Origin: Mesorhizobium sp.
Lineage (GTDB): Bacteria; Pseudomonadota; Alphaproteobacteria; Rhizobiales; Rhizobiaceae
Direction of reading: 5' to 3'
Length of the DNA stretch: 64,000 nt
Assembly: GCF_017306545.1 (NCBI RefSeq)
Contig: NZ_JAFKID010000019.1
Coordinates: forward strand, 1 to 64,000
The notes below the pieces were generated by a model. It made no database searches. It worked only from the letters and a program-made list of their open reading frames with translations, and had not been told where the DNA came from. The stretch's first letter is position 1. Every line of letters begins with the position of its first letter. Below are positions 25,237-33,965 of the stretch, one piece after another. Both the position numbers and the translations under genes were made by a program.

Positions 25237-27114
25237 TTGAGAAAACTTCTTATTGCGGCTGGCGCGCTGTCGTCGGCCATTTCCACGCAATCCATGGCGC
25301 AAGACGCCTCGACGTCCGAGCCGACCCTGCTCGATCCCGTCTACATCAGCACGCCGCTCAGGCGCGACAGCTCGTTGATGCGCTCGACCTCCTCGGTGAC
25401 GGTCATCGACGAAGAGCAGATCAAGCAGTCGGCCGCGCCGGACCTGCCGAGCCTGCTCCAATCGTACCCTGGGGTTTCGGTGAGCACCAACGGCGGCATG
25501 GGCTCGATCGCTAGCCTTTCGGTGCGCGGAACCAAGACAAGCCAGACGCTGATCCTGGTCAACGGCGTGCGTGTCGCGTCCGCCACCTCGGGCGGCGCGT
25601 CGATCTTCAACATCCCGCTGGACTCGGTGGAGCGCATCGAGATCGCCAAGGGCGCGCATTCGGCGCAATACGGCTCCGACGCCATCGGCGGCGTCATCAA
25701 CATCATCACCAAGCAAGGCGGCACCTGCGGCGACGACCGCAAGGTCTGCGGCAGCGCCACGGTCGGCGTGATGAATCCATGGGGCGGTTATACGTCCGGC
25801 AACGTTCGGGGCGAGCAAGACGGGCTGACCTATTCGGCCGGCGCCAGCTTCATCGGCACCCAAGGCTATGATTTCACCACGCCGGACGCGCCGTGGGGCA
25901 TCCACGAACCGGGCGACAACGGCTTCCTGCAAGGCTCGGCAAACATGTCGGTGTCCAAGGATTTCGACTGGGGCCGAATCTACGGCGACGCCCTGGTGGC
26001 ACGCGGCAAAACCCACTACGACAATGCTTTTCCCTTCGACAACCAGCAATACACGACGACTTTTGCCGGCAAGCTCGGTACTCGCATCGACCATTCGCAA
26101 GACTGGTCCTCGACCGTCGAGCTTTACTCCGGCATCGACAACCAGAGGAACTTCCGCAAGGACCAGCCCAGCGACAGCCGCTTCGATACCAGCCGCTACG
26201 GTATCTTCGCTTCGACCGAGAAGCACTTCGATACCGGCGGCGTGAAGAACGTGCTGACGGGCGGCGTAGAATCCTATCGCGAAAAGGTCGATTCCACCGT
26301 CGACTACGACGTCAACGCCCGCATCGTCTCGTCGGTGTTCGGCCAGTATTCGGCCGAGTACGAGGCGCTGCGCATCGACAGCGGCATTCGCTACGACGAC
26401 AACAGCCAGTTCGGCAGCGTGACTACCTACAATATCGGCGCCAGCTACGAGATCACGCCCGACCTGACGCTGCGCTCCTCCTACGCCACCGGCTACAGGG
26501 CGCCGACGTTCAACGATCTCTACTATCCGTCGTTCCCCGGCTTCCCGCCGGCGTCGAACCCGAACCTGAAGCCGGAGAAGTCGCACTCATGGGAAGCCGG
26601 CCTCAACTGGCGGATGGGAGCGGATACGACGGTGGACGTCGCCTTCTACCAGACGACGCTGACCGACGCGATCACGCTCAACCAGGATTTTACGCCCGTC
26701 AACGTCGGCCGCGCCCGGATCACCGGCTTCGAGGCCGAGCTTTCGCATCGCTTCTCCGACGAATGGAGCGGCAAGGTCTCGCTTGACCTACGCCGGCCGA
26801 TCGACCGCGATACGGGCAAGTATCTGGTCAACAGCGACCGCTTGAAGGCGGCGGCCGAAATCACCTATAGCCCGACCGAGCAGTTGGACCTGACAGCCAA
26901 GGTGCTCTACGGCGGCAGCCGCTATATTTACGATGTCGCGCATGAGAAACTGCCGGATTATGTTACGGCCGACTTCACCGCCAACTACGCCATCGACGCC
27001 AGTTCGCGGATGAAATTCGCCGTGGAGAACATCTTTGACGAACAGTATCAGACCAATCTCGGCTATCGCGCGCCGGGACGGACGTTCGACTTGAGTTTTA
27101 CGCGGTCGTTCTGA
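25237..27114 (+). CDS. btuB: TonB-dependent outer-membrane vitamin B12 receptor
   Basis: The 625-aa protein has a signal peptide (about 1-22, ending SMAQ), a plug domain with the TonB-box-like stretch near DPVYIST, and plug motifs SVRGTKTSQTLILVNG and SAQYGSDAIGGVINIIT. A 22-strand-type barrel follows, ending in a C-terminal Phe (FTRSF), as needed for BAM insertion. I prefer TTG at 25237 with GGGGGC upstream; GTG at 25210 is the alternative but falls inside the hairpin. The cobalamin riboswitch upstream identifies the cargo as a corrinoid. Confidence 0.9.
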   Translation: MRKLLIAAGALSSAISTQSMAQDASTSEPTLLDPVYISTPLRRDSSLMRSTSSVTVIDEEQIKQSAAPDLPSLLQSYPGVSVSTNGGMGSIASLSVRGTKTSQTLILVNGVRVASATSGGASIFNIPLDSVERIEIAKGAHSAQYGSDAIGGVINIITKQGGTCGDDRKVCGSATVGVMNPWGGYTSGNVRGEQDGLTYSAGASFIGTQGYDFTTPDAPWGIHEPGDNGFLQGSANMSVSKDFDWGRIYGDALVARGKTHYDNAFPFDNQQYTTTFAGKLGTRIDHSQDWSSTVELYSGIDNQRNFRKDQPSDSRFDTSRYGIFASTEKHFDTGGVKNVLTGGVESYREKVDSTVDYDVNARIVSSVFGQYSAEYEALRIDSGIRYDDNSQFGSVTTYNIGASYEITPDLTLRSSYATGYRAPTFNDLYYPSFPGFPPASNPNLKPEKSHSWEAGLNWRMGADTTVDVAFYQTTLTDAITLNQDFTPVNVGRARITGFEAELSHRFSDEWSGKVSLDLRRPIDRDTGKYLVNSDRLKAAAEITYSPTEQLDLTAKVLYGGSRYIYDVAHEKLPDYVTADFTANYAIDASSRMKFAVENIFDEQYQTNLGYRAPGRTFDLSFTRSF

Positions 27115-27122
27115 CCCCAGAA

Positions 27123-27150
27123 CAAGGCCGCGCTGTCGGGCGCGGCCTTG
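27123..27150. repeat. Perfect 11-bp inverted repeat between btuB and btuF
   Basis: CAAGGCCGCGC (27123-27133) pairs perfectly with GCGCGGCCTTG (27140-27150) around a 6-base loop, nine bases after the btuB stop. AAAGGATGACG with the btuF start follows at once, so there is no T-run. It may be a processing or mRNA-stability hairpin that sets receptor versus transporter levels, or a weak terminator. Confidence 0.6.
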
Positions 27151-27161
27151 AAAGGATGACG

Positions 27162-28019
27162 ATGCCGGAAACGAGGAAAGGTCGAGCGCTGTTCGCCCCG
27201 CTGGCGGCGGTGCTGGCGCTCGCCTATCCGGCGGCTGCGGCGCCAGCACCGCAGCGCGTTGTTTCGATGAATTTGTGCACCGACGAGATGGCGATGCTGA
27301 TCGCGGCGCCCGGTCAGTTGCATTCCGTTTCATTTCTCGCTGCTGATCCGATCTCCTCGGTTCTCGCGCCGGAGGCCAGCCGCTATAAGGCCAATCACGG
27401 GCAGGCGGAGGAGATTTTCCTCATGCAACCCGATCTGGTGCTGGCCGGAACCTATACGACCGGCGCGACCGTCGACTTGCTGCGCCGGCTGGGAATCCGG
27501 GTCGAGCAGTTCGCCCCGGAAAATTCCTTCGACGACATCCGCGCCGGCCTGCGGCGCATGGGCGAGGTGCTCGGCCAACGGCAACGGGCCGAAGATCTGG
27601 TCGCCGATCTGGACCGGCGGCTGGCGGCGGTGAAGGCCGGCGATCACGACGGCATGACCGCCGCCATTTACTACGCCAACAGCTACACGTCCGGTAGCGG
27701 CACGCTGATCGACGACGTGATGGCGAAAGCCGGGCTGACCAACATCGCGACAAAATTCGGCTATGCCGGCATGGAACGCCTGCCGCTGGAACTGCTTGTG
27801 CTATCCGATCCGGACCTTCTGGTCACGGCCGACCGAGGCTATTCGGCACCGGCGCTGGCACAGCAGGGGTTCGACCATCCGGCTTTCCGGGCGCAGGCGG
27901 CGCTGAGCGGCGCGGTCGATCTCGCCTCGCGCTACACGATCTGCGGCGCGCCGTTCACCGCGGAGGCGGTGCGCCTGCTGTCGCAGGGCGCGGATGCCCG
28001 CAAGGCGGCTCCGAAATGA
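27162..28019 (+). CDS. btuF: Periplasmic corrinoid-binding ABC protein, BtuF-like
   Basis: The 285-aa binding protein has a signal peptide (to about AYPAAA, residue 24) and the helical-backbone metal-receptor fold used by BtuF and siderophore-binding proteins. Landmarks are RVVSMNLCTDEMAM, LMQPDLVLAGTYTT and YYANSYTSGSGTLIDDVMAKAG. Assignment to B12 rests on its operon under the riboswitch. I chose the ATG at 27162 because AAAGGA is correctly spaced for it; 27156 is also possible. Its stop overlaps the permease start (ATGA). Confidence 0.8.
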   Translation: MPETRKGRALFAPLAAVLALAYPAAAAPAPQRVVSMNLCTDEMAMLIAAPGQLHSVSFLAADPISSVLAPEASRYKANHGQAEEIFLMQPDLVLAGTYTTGATVDLLRRLGIRVEQFAPENSFDDIRAGLRRMGEVLGQRQRAEDLVADLDRRLAAVKAGDHDGMTAAIYYANSYTSGSGTLIDDVMAKAGLTNIATKFGYAGMERLPLELLVLSDPDLLVTADRGYSAPALAQQGFDHPAFRAQAALSGAVDLASRYTICGAPFTAEAVRLLSQGADARKAAPK

Positions 28020-29017
28020 ACGATGCACGCCGCTACCAGATGGCACTGGCGGCGCTCACGCTGGCGACGCTCATTCTGTTTTGCCTGTCGCTGCTGGTCG
28101 GACCGGCCGGCATCGGCTTCATCGACAGCGTGTCGGCCTTGTTCTCGGAGCGGCGCGATGCGATCGCGCTGATCATGCAGGAAATCCGCCTGCCGCGCGC
28201 GCTGCTCGGCCTGATGGTGGGCGCGACCCTCGGCCTGTCCGGCGCGGTGCTGCAAGGCTATCTGCGCAACCCGCTGGCCGAACCCGCCCTGATCGGCGTC
28301 AGCGCCTCGGCCTCACTCGGCGCCGTGCTCGCCATCTATACGGGGCTGAGCGCGGTCTTCCCGCCGGCGCTGCCGCTGGCAGCGCTTGCCGCCTCAGTTG
28401 TCGCGGTGCTGATCGTACAGGCGATGGCGGGCCGGCGCGGCAGCGTGCTCACCCTCATCCTCGCCGGCGTCGCCGTTTCGAGCTTCGCTGGTGCCATGAC
28501 CTCGCTGGCGCTCAACCTGTCATCCAATCCCTTCGCCGCACTGGAAATCATGTTCTGGATGCTCGGCTCGCTGACCGACCGGTCGATGACGCATGTGTGG
28601 CTGGCGCTGCCTTTCATGCTGGCGGGATGGGCGGCGCTGCTGACGCTCGGGCGGGCGCTGGACGCGCTGACGCTCGGCGGGGACACCGCAGCCAGCCTCG
28701 GCGTCGACATGCGCCGCGTGCAGTTCCTCGCCGTGTTCGGCACGGCCGCCTCGGTGGGCGCGGCGACGGCGGTCACCGGCGCCATCGGTTTCGTCGGGCT
28801 GGTCGTGCCGCATCTCTTGCGGCCGCTGACCGGCGGCCAGCCGTCGCGCCTGCTGCCTACGAGCGCGCTGGGCGGCGCTTCGGTGGTTCTGGCCGCCGAC
28901 ATCCTCGTGCGGATCGTCGCGCCGGAGCGCGACCTCAAGCTCGGCGTTCTGACGGCGATCGTCGGGGCGCCGTTCTTCCTCTGGCTGGTCTGGCGCGAGC
29001 GGAGGAAAGTGGCATGA
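28016..29017 (+). CDS. btuC: Corrinoid ABC transporter permease, FecCD/BtuC family
   Basis: The 333-aa protein has about nine or ten hydrophobic helices and FecCD landmarks: RLPRALLGLMVGATLGLSG, LRNPLAEPALIGVSASASLG and GAIGFVGLVVPHLLR. It forms the membrane channel of the B12 importer as a dimer. ATGA overlaps couple it to the binding-protein gene upstream and the ATPase gene downstream. Confidence 0.88.
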   Translation: MNDARRYQMALAALTLATLILFCLSLLVGPAGIGFIDSVSALFSERRDAIALIMQEIRLPRALLGLMVGATLGLSGAVLQGYLRNPLAEPALIGVSASASLGAVLAIYTGLSAVFPPALPLAALAASVVAVLIVQAMAGRRGSVLTLILAGVAVSSFAGAMTSLALNLSSNPFAALEIMFWMLGSLTDRSMTHVWLALPFMLAGWAALLTLGRALDALTLGGDTAASLGVDMRRVQFLAVFGTAASVGAATAVTGAIGFVGLVVPHLLRPLTGGQPSRLLPTSALGGASVVLAADILVRIVAPERDLKLGVLTAIVGAPFFLWLVWRERRKVA

Positions 29018-29811
29018 CGCTGCTTTCCGTCTCACACCTTTCGGCCGCGCTCGGCGGCCGGCCCGTGCTGCACGACATATCGTTCGATGTCGGGCCGGGA
29101 GAACTGGTCGGCCTCATCGGACCCAATGGCGCTGGGAAATCAACGCTGCTGCGCGCGCTCATGGGGCTGACCCCGGCCTCCGGCGCTATCGTTCTCGACG
29201 GAGAGGACGGGGGCGACCTGACCGCCACCCGGCGGGCGCTGAAGGTGGCCTACATGGCGCAGAGCCGCGACGTCGCCTGGGCGATGCCGGTGGAGGCGCT
29301 GGTGGCGCTGGGGCGGCTGCCGCATCTGCCGCGCCTGTCGCCGATGCGGGCGGCCGACCGCGCCGCCGTCGACGCCGCGATGCGCCTGATGGATGTCGAG
29401 GCCCATCGCGACCGACAGGCGACCGCGCTTTCCGGTGGCGAACTGGCGCGTGTGCTGGCGGCGCGCGCGCTGGCACAGGAGACGCCGCTGCTTCTGGCCG
29501 ACGAGCCGGCCGCCGGCCTGGACCCGTCGCACCAGATCGGCCTGATGCAGGTCTTCCACTCGCTCGCGCAGGAAGGTCGCAGCGTCGTCGTCTCGACCCA
29601 TGATCTCGGCCTCGCGGCGCGAAGCTGCACCCGCCTCATTCTGCTCGACCGGGGCCGCGTCGTGGCCGATGGGACGCCGGAAGCGGTGGTGACGGCGAAC
29701 AACCTGAAATCTGTCTACGGCGTGGAAGCCTATTTCGGCGAAGTCGAGGGCCGCATGGTTGTACTTCCCCTTGGCCTTTCGACACCCTCTTCCAAAGAGC
29801 ATAGGGCATGA
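29014..29811 (+). CDS. btuD: Corrinoid ABC transporter ATP-binding protein, BtuD/FecE family
   Basis: The 265-aa ATPase has Walker A GPNGAGKST (about 36-44), signature ALSGGELARV, Walker B LLLADEPAAGLD and switch His in VSTHDLGLAARS. It energises the BtuC-like permease. The ATG at 29014 overlaps the permease stop (ATGA). Its own stop overlaps the start of a 48-aa ORF in the same way. Confidence 0.88.
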   Translation: MTLLSVSHLSAALGGRPVLHDISFDVGPGELVGLIGPNGAGKSTLLRALMGLTPASGAIVLDGEDGGDLTATRRALKVAYMAQSRDVAWAMPVEALVALGRLPHLPRLSPMRAADRAAVDAAMRLMDVEAHRDRQATALSGGELARVLAARALAQETPLLLADEPAAGLDPSHQIGLMQVFHSLAQEGRSVVVSTHDLGLAARSCTRLILLDRGRVVADGTPEAVVTANNLKSVYGVEAYFGEVEGRMVVLPLGLSTPSSKEHRA

Positions 29812-29954
29812 GCGGATTGGAGCGTTTGCCACGCGGCCATTTGACCGATGCCAGCGGCGACGCGAAGCGGCAACAGCGGCTGGCCGCATGGTCCGAGGCA
29901 TTCGATCCGGGCCAGACCCTCGGCGACGAAGATGACCACGCGCCTGGCCGTTGA
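29808..29954 (+). CDS. 48-aa ORF coupled between btuD and tonB
   Basis: The ORF starts in an ATGA overlap with the btuD stop, encodes MSGLERLPRGHLTDASGD and so on, and ends 23 bases inside the tonB gene in another frame. The peptide is soluble, with charged and Trp-containing sequence (QQRLAAWSEAF) and an acidic end (GDEDDHAPGR). I recognise no family. The double coupling suggests it is translated. It could be a real small protein or just a translational bridge delivering ribosomes to tonB. Confidence 0.5.
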   Translation: MSGLERLPRGHLTDASGDAKRQQRLAAWSEAFDPGQTLGDEDDHAPGR

Positions 29955-31170
29955 GCCGAACACCGGCGAGATAGACAAGGCCGATCCGAGGTTGGCAGGG
30001 CCGGACGAACCGCGAATCGACCTTCCCGGTTGCGATCCGGATCACCTCCCCTATTCCGAAACCTGGCAGCTCCGAGACGAGCCGGATATCGAGACTGCTC
30101 CGCTGCGGCCGGTCCGTCCCCCGGAACGCGCGGGCAAACGGGTATGGTACGCCGTCGGCGCCGGCGCTTCTGTCGTCGGCCATGCCCTGGCCGTTGCCAT
30201 GTTGCTTCTCGCTCCCCAGGTGCCGCTGCTTTCCGCGCCGGATGACGACGCGATCGACGTTGTTCTCGACTATCGTGCGGCGGAAGGAGCGCCTGCCGAG
30301 GCAAACAGTCCGTCGGCAGGAAAGCAAAGCGAGAATGCCCAGCCTCAGGCGACGGGGAACCCGGCAGCGCAGGAGAGACAGGAAATGCCGCGTTCGCCTG
30401 AGCGGGATCAGGACGAACCACCGGTCACGCCGGAACAGAAAACCGACCCGCAACCGGTCGCCGCGCCCACCGAGGAGCCGGAGACACGGCACACCAGCGC
30501 GCCGGAAAAGCCCGCGAGTTCCACCGCACCGGCAACAAACAATGATGCGCATTCTGCGGAGGCGGAACTGTCGACGACATCGCCGAGCGACACGAACACC
30601 GCCGAGCCTTCGCCCGACCCGTTGCCGCAACCGTTGCCGCAGAAGAATACGCAGCCGGCGCCTCCGTCCGAAGCCAAGAAGCCATCGCACGAGGTTTCCG
30701 AAGATCGGTCGCGATCCCGGCATGAAAAGGTGGAAGCCAAGGAGCCAAGCCGGCGAAAGGCGAAGCCGACGCGCAAGGACCGCAAACCACCAGCCGATGG
30801 CGGCGCGAAGACGCCGGGAGATGCGGCGGAAAATTCAAGGCCGTCTTCAGCGGCCGCGACGGGCTCCGGGCAAAAGTCGGGCAGCACCGGAAGTGTGGCG
30901 GTGGCGAATTATCCCGGCCTGGTTCATCGCCGCTTGCAGCGAACGGCCGCGAGCGCGGGGAGCGGATTGAGCGGAACTGCGGCCGTGGCGTTCACCGTCG
31001 ATGCCTCGGGTGGAGCCTCGTCGATCCGGCTCGCAAAAACCAGCGGCAAACCGCAGCTCGACCGAGCTGCGCTGGCGGCTGTCCGCCGTGCGTCGCCATT
31101 TCCGCCCATTCCGCCGGAGGCAAACCGGAGGAACTGGTCGTTCGTCGTGCCGGTCAGGTTCGGCAACTGA
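29932..31170 (+). CDS. tonB: Energy-transducing protein TonB
   Basis: The 412-aa protein has a cytoplasmic N-terminal stretch, one membrane anchor (about 72-98), a long Pro/Glu/Ser/Thr/Lys-rich periplasmic linker (about 110-310) and a C-terminal TonB domain (about 320-412: YPGLVHRRLQR, VAFTVDASGG, LDRAALAAVRRASPFPPIP). The N-terminal cytoplasmic segment of about 70 residues is longer than in E. coli TonB. I chose the ATG at 29932. As last gene of the riboswitch-controlled operon it probably serves BtuB; exbB/exbD are not nearby. Confidence 0.88.
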   Translation: MTTRLAVEPNTGEIDKADPRLAGPDEPRIDLPGCDPDHLPYSETWQLRDEPDIETAPLRPVRPPERAGKRVWYAVGAGASVVGHALAVAMLLLAPQVPLLSAPDDDAIDVVLDYRAAEGAPAEANSPSAGKQSENAQPQATGNPAAQERQEMPRSPERDQDEPPVTPEQKTDPQPVAAPTEEPETRHTSAPEKPASSTAPATNNDAHSAEAELSTTSPSDTNTAEPSPDPLPQPLPQKNTQPAPPSEAKKPSHEVSEDRSRSRHEKVEAKEPSRRKAKPTRKDRKPPADGGAKTPGDAAENSRPSSAAATGSGQKSGSTGSVAVANYPGLVHRRLQRTAASAGSGLSGTAAVAFTVDASGGASSIRLAKTSGKPQLDRAALAAVRRASPFPPIPPEANRRNWSFVVPVRFGN

Positions 31171-31214
31171 CGGAAAGCGGCTTGTCCGAGTTGCCGGCGC
31201 GCAGAGAACCGCGG

Positions 31215-32195
31215 CTAAGGGCCCCCATTCCGGAAATCCGACGGCGTGATGCCGAACCTGCGCCGGAAGGTGCGGTTGAAGTAGGACAGGTCGTTGAAGC
31301 CGCAGGCGTGCGCAATCGATGCGATGGTGGTGGCGGTGTGCCCGGAGCGCAGCAATTGCCGCGACCGTTCCAGCCTCAGCAAAAGCAGAAAATCTGAAAA
31401 CGTCGTCTGTTCGTCCTGGAACAGCTTGCGGACATAGCGCGGCGAGATGCCGTGACGCACGGCGACCGCGCCGATGGAAAGGGCCGGCTCGCCAAGATGC
31501 CGGCCGATATCGGCCTTGATCGCACGCAGCCGCGCCGCGCGCACGCCGCCGCGCTCATAGGCCGGCGGATCGCCGTCCGATCCGGAACCGATCATCGTCG
31601 CCATCAGGTCGCGGATATGGCCGGCGGCAAGCCGGCCGAATTCGCTGGAGTGCGGTTTGTGCCGGGCGTGCAGCAGGCGCACGTAGCCGAGAAGCAGGCC
31701 GAGCACGTCGCTTTGGCGGTTCACCACGGTCATCGACGGGTTTTGGCATGCTGGGAGCAGCGGCATCAGATCGTCGATCGGCACCGATATGTTGGTGAAC
31801 TTCGCCCTGTCGTGCGACTGGATAACGCTGCGTTCGCCGCCTCGCACAAAAATGGCGTCGCCGGCGTCGAGTATATGTTCACGGCCATTCTGGGCGACAT
31901 GGAGCGGAACGTCGGCGGTCACGACAAACATCATGTCCGTCTCGTCGCCGGCGATGAGCTTTGGCGTACGCGATACACGAAAGGGAGTGGCAGACACCGA
32001 ACTGCAAGCCGCACCCGGCAGCATGAGCAGTTCGCCTTCGGCGTGAAAAGCAGTGTCCTTCGCCGGCTCGATGTCGAGCCGCACCACCATCTGCCCGAAT
32101 ACTTCGCGCCAGACCGGAAGCCTGTCCCGCGCAGGCAGCGCCGCCGTCGTCAAAAACAGCGATGAGGACGGGGCCGGTTCGTTCACGTTCTCCAT
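31215..32195 (-). CDS. AraC-family transcriptional regulator
   Basis: The 326-aa protein has an AraC-binding-like N-terminal domain (about 20-200, with LDAGDAIFVRGGE) and a C-terminal double helix-turn-helix (about 225-322). The latter ends IASIAHACGFNDLSYFNRTFRRRFGITPSDFR, here cited as the canonical GFNDLSYFNRTFRRRF. It converges on tonB and is divergent from the six-gene envelope operon 149 bp away, so that operon is its likeliest target. The ligand is unknown. Confidence 0.88.
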   Translation of the reverse strand: MENVNEPAPSSSLFLTTAALPARDRLPVWREVFGQMVVRLDIEPAKDTAFHAEGELLMLPGAACSSVSATPFRVSRTPKLIAGDETDMMFVVTADVPLHVAQNGREHILDAGDAIFVRGGERSVIQSHDRAKFTNISVPIDDLMPLLPACQNPSMTVVNRQSDVLGLLLGYVRLLHARHKPHSSEFGRLAAGHIRDLMATMIGSGSDGDPPAYERGGVRAARLRAIKADIGRHLGEPALSIGAVAVRHGISPRYVRKLFQDEQTTFSDFLLLLRLERSRQLLRSGHTATTIASIAHACGFNDLSYFNRTFRRRFGITPSDFRNGGP

Positions 32196-32344
32196 TCACG
32201 CTCCCCCTGCCGCAACGATGCAACAGGGCTGTGCGAAGGTCAATTTGGTTCCGTCCTGTCCGTATCCAGTTCCTTCCGGTCCATGACGAGGGGGGACGGA
32301 AGCGACATTATGGGTGCGGTCAGGGCGTTGGGGGAAAGACCTGA

Positions 32345-33157
32345 ATGAGTTTGCCGGGCGGCGGCACTGTCGGCACCAGCGACGAAACTTCGACCGGCCA
32401 GGCCCCACGCCCCGGAAAGGCCGGGCGGGTGTTGCTGTTCTTCCTCTTTTTCTTCGGCTTCGTCTTCGTCATACCCTTTGTGACCGTGGCGCTGGTGCAG
32501 GCGAAATACGGCCTCATCGATGGGCCGCCCTCGTTTCCGGTCGACCCGTTCGGCGAGACGGTCAAGCGGGTCGCCTTCTACGGTATTTTTGTCTGGGCCG
32601 GCTTGCAGTTCTTCCTCTTCGGCCGCGTCGCCTCATGGGCCGCTCAGGTGCCGGCCGTTCCCGGCGTGGAGCCGGCGACGGTCGAGACACTGATGCAGCG
32701 CCTGCTTTCCATCAACGAGCAGGACGTTCCCTATACGATCAAGCGCGGCAGCCGCCCCGACGAACTCGTCGTCGACTGGCGCTATGCCGACGCCAAATGG
32801 CTCGACCTGATGCGCATCCACGGCATGAGCAAGGGCTACCGGCTGGTGCTTCGCTTCGACGAGGGCGCGCATAACGTCCGGGCGCAAGACCGCTACGCGT
32901 CCTTCGACTGGTCGGCCGGGCGCGGTCCCGACCTGCTCAGCCTCAACTGGCAGATGTCGCTCGGCATCACTTTCTTCGAATACCGGCACGAACGGGTCTT
33001 CGGCCTGCAATTCAGGGACGGCAAGCCGACCTTCGACCTGAGCTACGCCTACACCTTCGACCTCAACGAACTGAAACAGCCGATGATCGAGATCGTCCGC
33101 CATGCCGGCTGGAATTTCCGGCCGGTCATCACCTTCTTCCGCCCGATCGGCGGATAG
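32345..33157 (+). CDS. Unrecognised two-helix inner-membrane protein, first gene of envelope operon
   Basis: The 270-aa protein has two hydrophobic helices: about 29-50 (rich in Phe: FFLFFFGFVFVIPFV) and about 76-94. A soluble region of about 170 residues follows, with LLSINEQDVPYTIK, DELVVDWRYADAKW and an aromatic C-terminal half ending FRPVITFFRPIGG. I know no named family for it. It leads a run of six closely spaced plus-strand genes whose other products are all exported, so it may anchor or sense for them. Confidence 0.75.
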   Translation: MSLPGGGTVGTSDETSTGQAPRPGKAGRVLLFFLFFFGFVFVIPFVTVALVQAKYGLIDGPPSFPVDPFGETVKRVAFYGIFVWAGLQFFLFGRVASWAAQVPAVPGVEPATVETLMQRLLSINEQDVPYTIKRGSRPDELVVDWRYADAKWLDLMRIHGMSKGYRLVLRFDEGAHNVRAQDRYASFDWSAGRGPDLLSLNWQMSLGITFFEYRHERVFGLQFRDGKPTFDLSYAYTFDLNELKQPMIEIVRHAGWNFRPVITFFRPIGG

Positions 33158-33185
33158 AAGCCGGCGGACAGGAACAGGAGCCGAT

Positions 33186-33965
33186 ATGCAACGCGTTTAC
33201 CGGACTTTCCTCGCGGCAACGTTGATGGCGCTCATGCCGGTGGCGCTGCTGCCGGCCGCCGCGCAGGACGAGGAGCAGCCGCGCTGGTTCGGCGGTGGCT
33301 ACGACGACGTGACGACGCTCGCCTACGGCATCCCGGACAGCGACTATGTGGCGCTGCATTTCTCCTGCGCCACCGGCAAGCCCGTGGTGAACGTCTATGT
33401 GCAGGATGAGGAAAGCAGCGCCGACGAAGGAGCGACGATGCAGGTGCGCCTGTCAGCGGGCGGGCAACAGGTCGCGTTCTCGGGAAAAGCCATGCCCAAC
33501 GAGGATTCCGGTGGGAAGGACGTCAAGGGCGCATTGCCGCCCGACGCTGCGCTACGGGCCATCCTGACGGCGACGGGCGAACTGGAAATCGTCGTCGACG
33601 GGCATATCCAGCGCTACGCCATGGAAGGCGCGGCCGAGCCGGCGGCGACGATGCTTGCCGCCTGCGACGCGCCGAGGCCGGCCGGCGACCTCGACGTGAC
33701 GGTGACGAACGAGGCGAAACGTTCCTTGCAGAGCTTCGCCTGGTCGGAGGCCGGCGTGAATTCCTTCGACAGCGACGCCTTCGGCTACGAGACGCTGGAA
33801 CCGGGGGCCAGCCGCACCTTCACCATTCCCGACGGCCGCGCCATCTGCACCTTCGATCTGGCCGTGACTTTCGCCGAAGAGGACGAGGAGGACTGTTGCA
33901 GCGACCCGACGCCGGCCGGCACGCAGAATCTGTGTGAAAACAGCACGTTCGTTGTCCATGACTAG
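33186..33965 (+). CDS. Exported protein of unknown function, second gene of envelope operon
   Basis: The 259-aa protein has a signal peptide (1-27, ALLPAAAQ). The mature region has a beta-rich look and cysteines in FSCATGK, LAACDAP, AICTFD and EEDCCSDP. The motif RSLQSFAWSE...SFDSDAFGYETLEPG suggests a beta-sandwich C-terminal half. AGGAG precedes the ATG at 33186. Its end overlaps the next gene by 8 bp. I do not recognise the family. Confidence 0.75.
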   Translation: MQRVYRTFLAATLMALMPVALLPAAAQDEEQPRWFGGGYDDVTTLAYGIPDSDYVALHFSCATGKPVVNVYVQDEESSADEGATMQVRLSAGGQQVAFSGKAMPNEDSGGKDVKGALPPDAALRAILTATGELEIVVDGHIQRYAMEGAAEPAATMLAACDAPRPAGDLDVTVTNEAKRSLQSFAWSEAGVNSFDSDAFGYETLEPGASRTFTIPDGRAICTFDLAVTFAEEDEEDCCSDPTPAGTQNLCENSTFVVHD

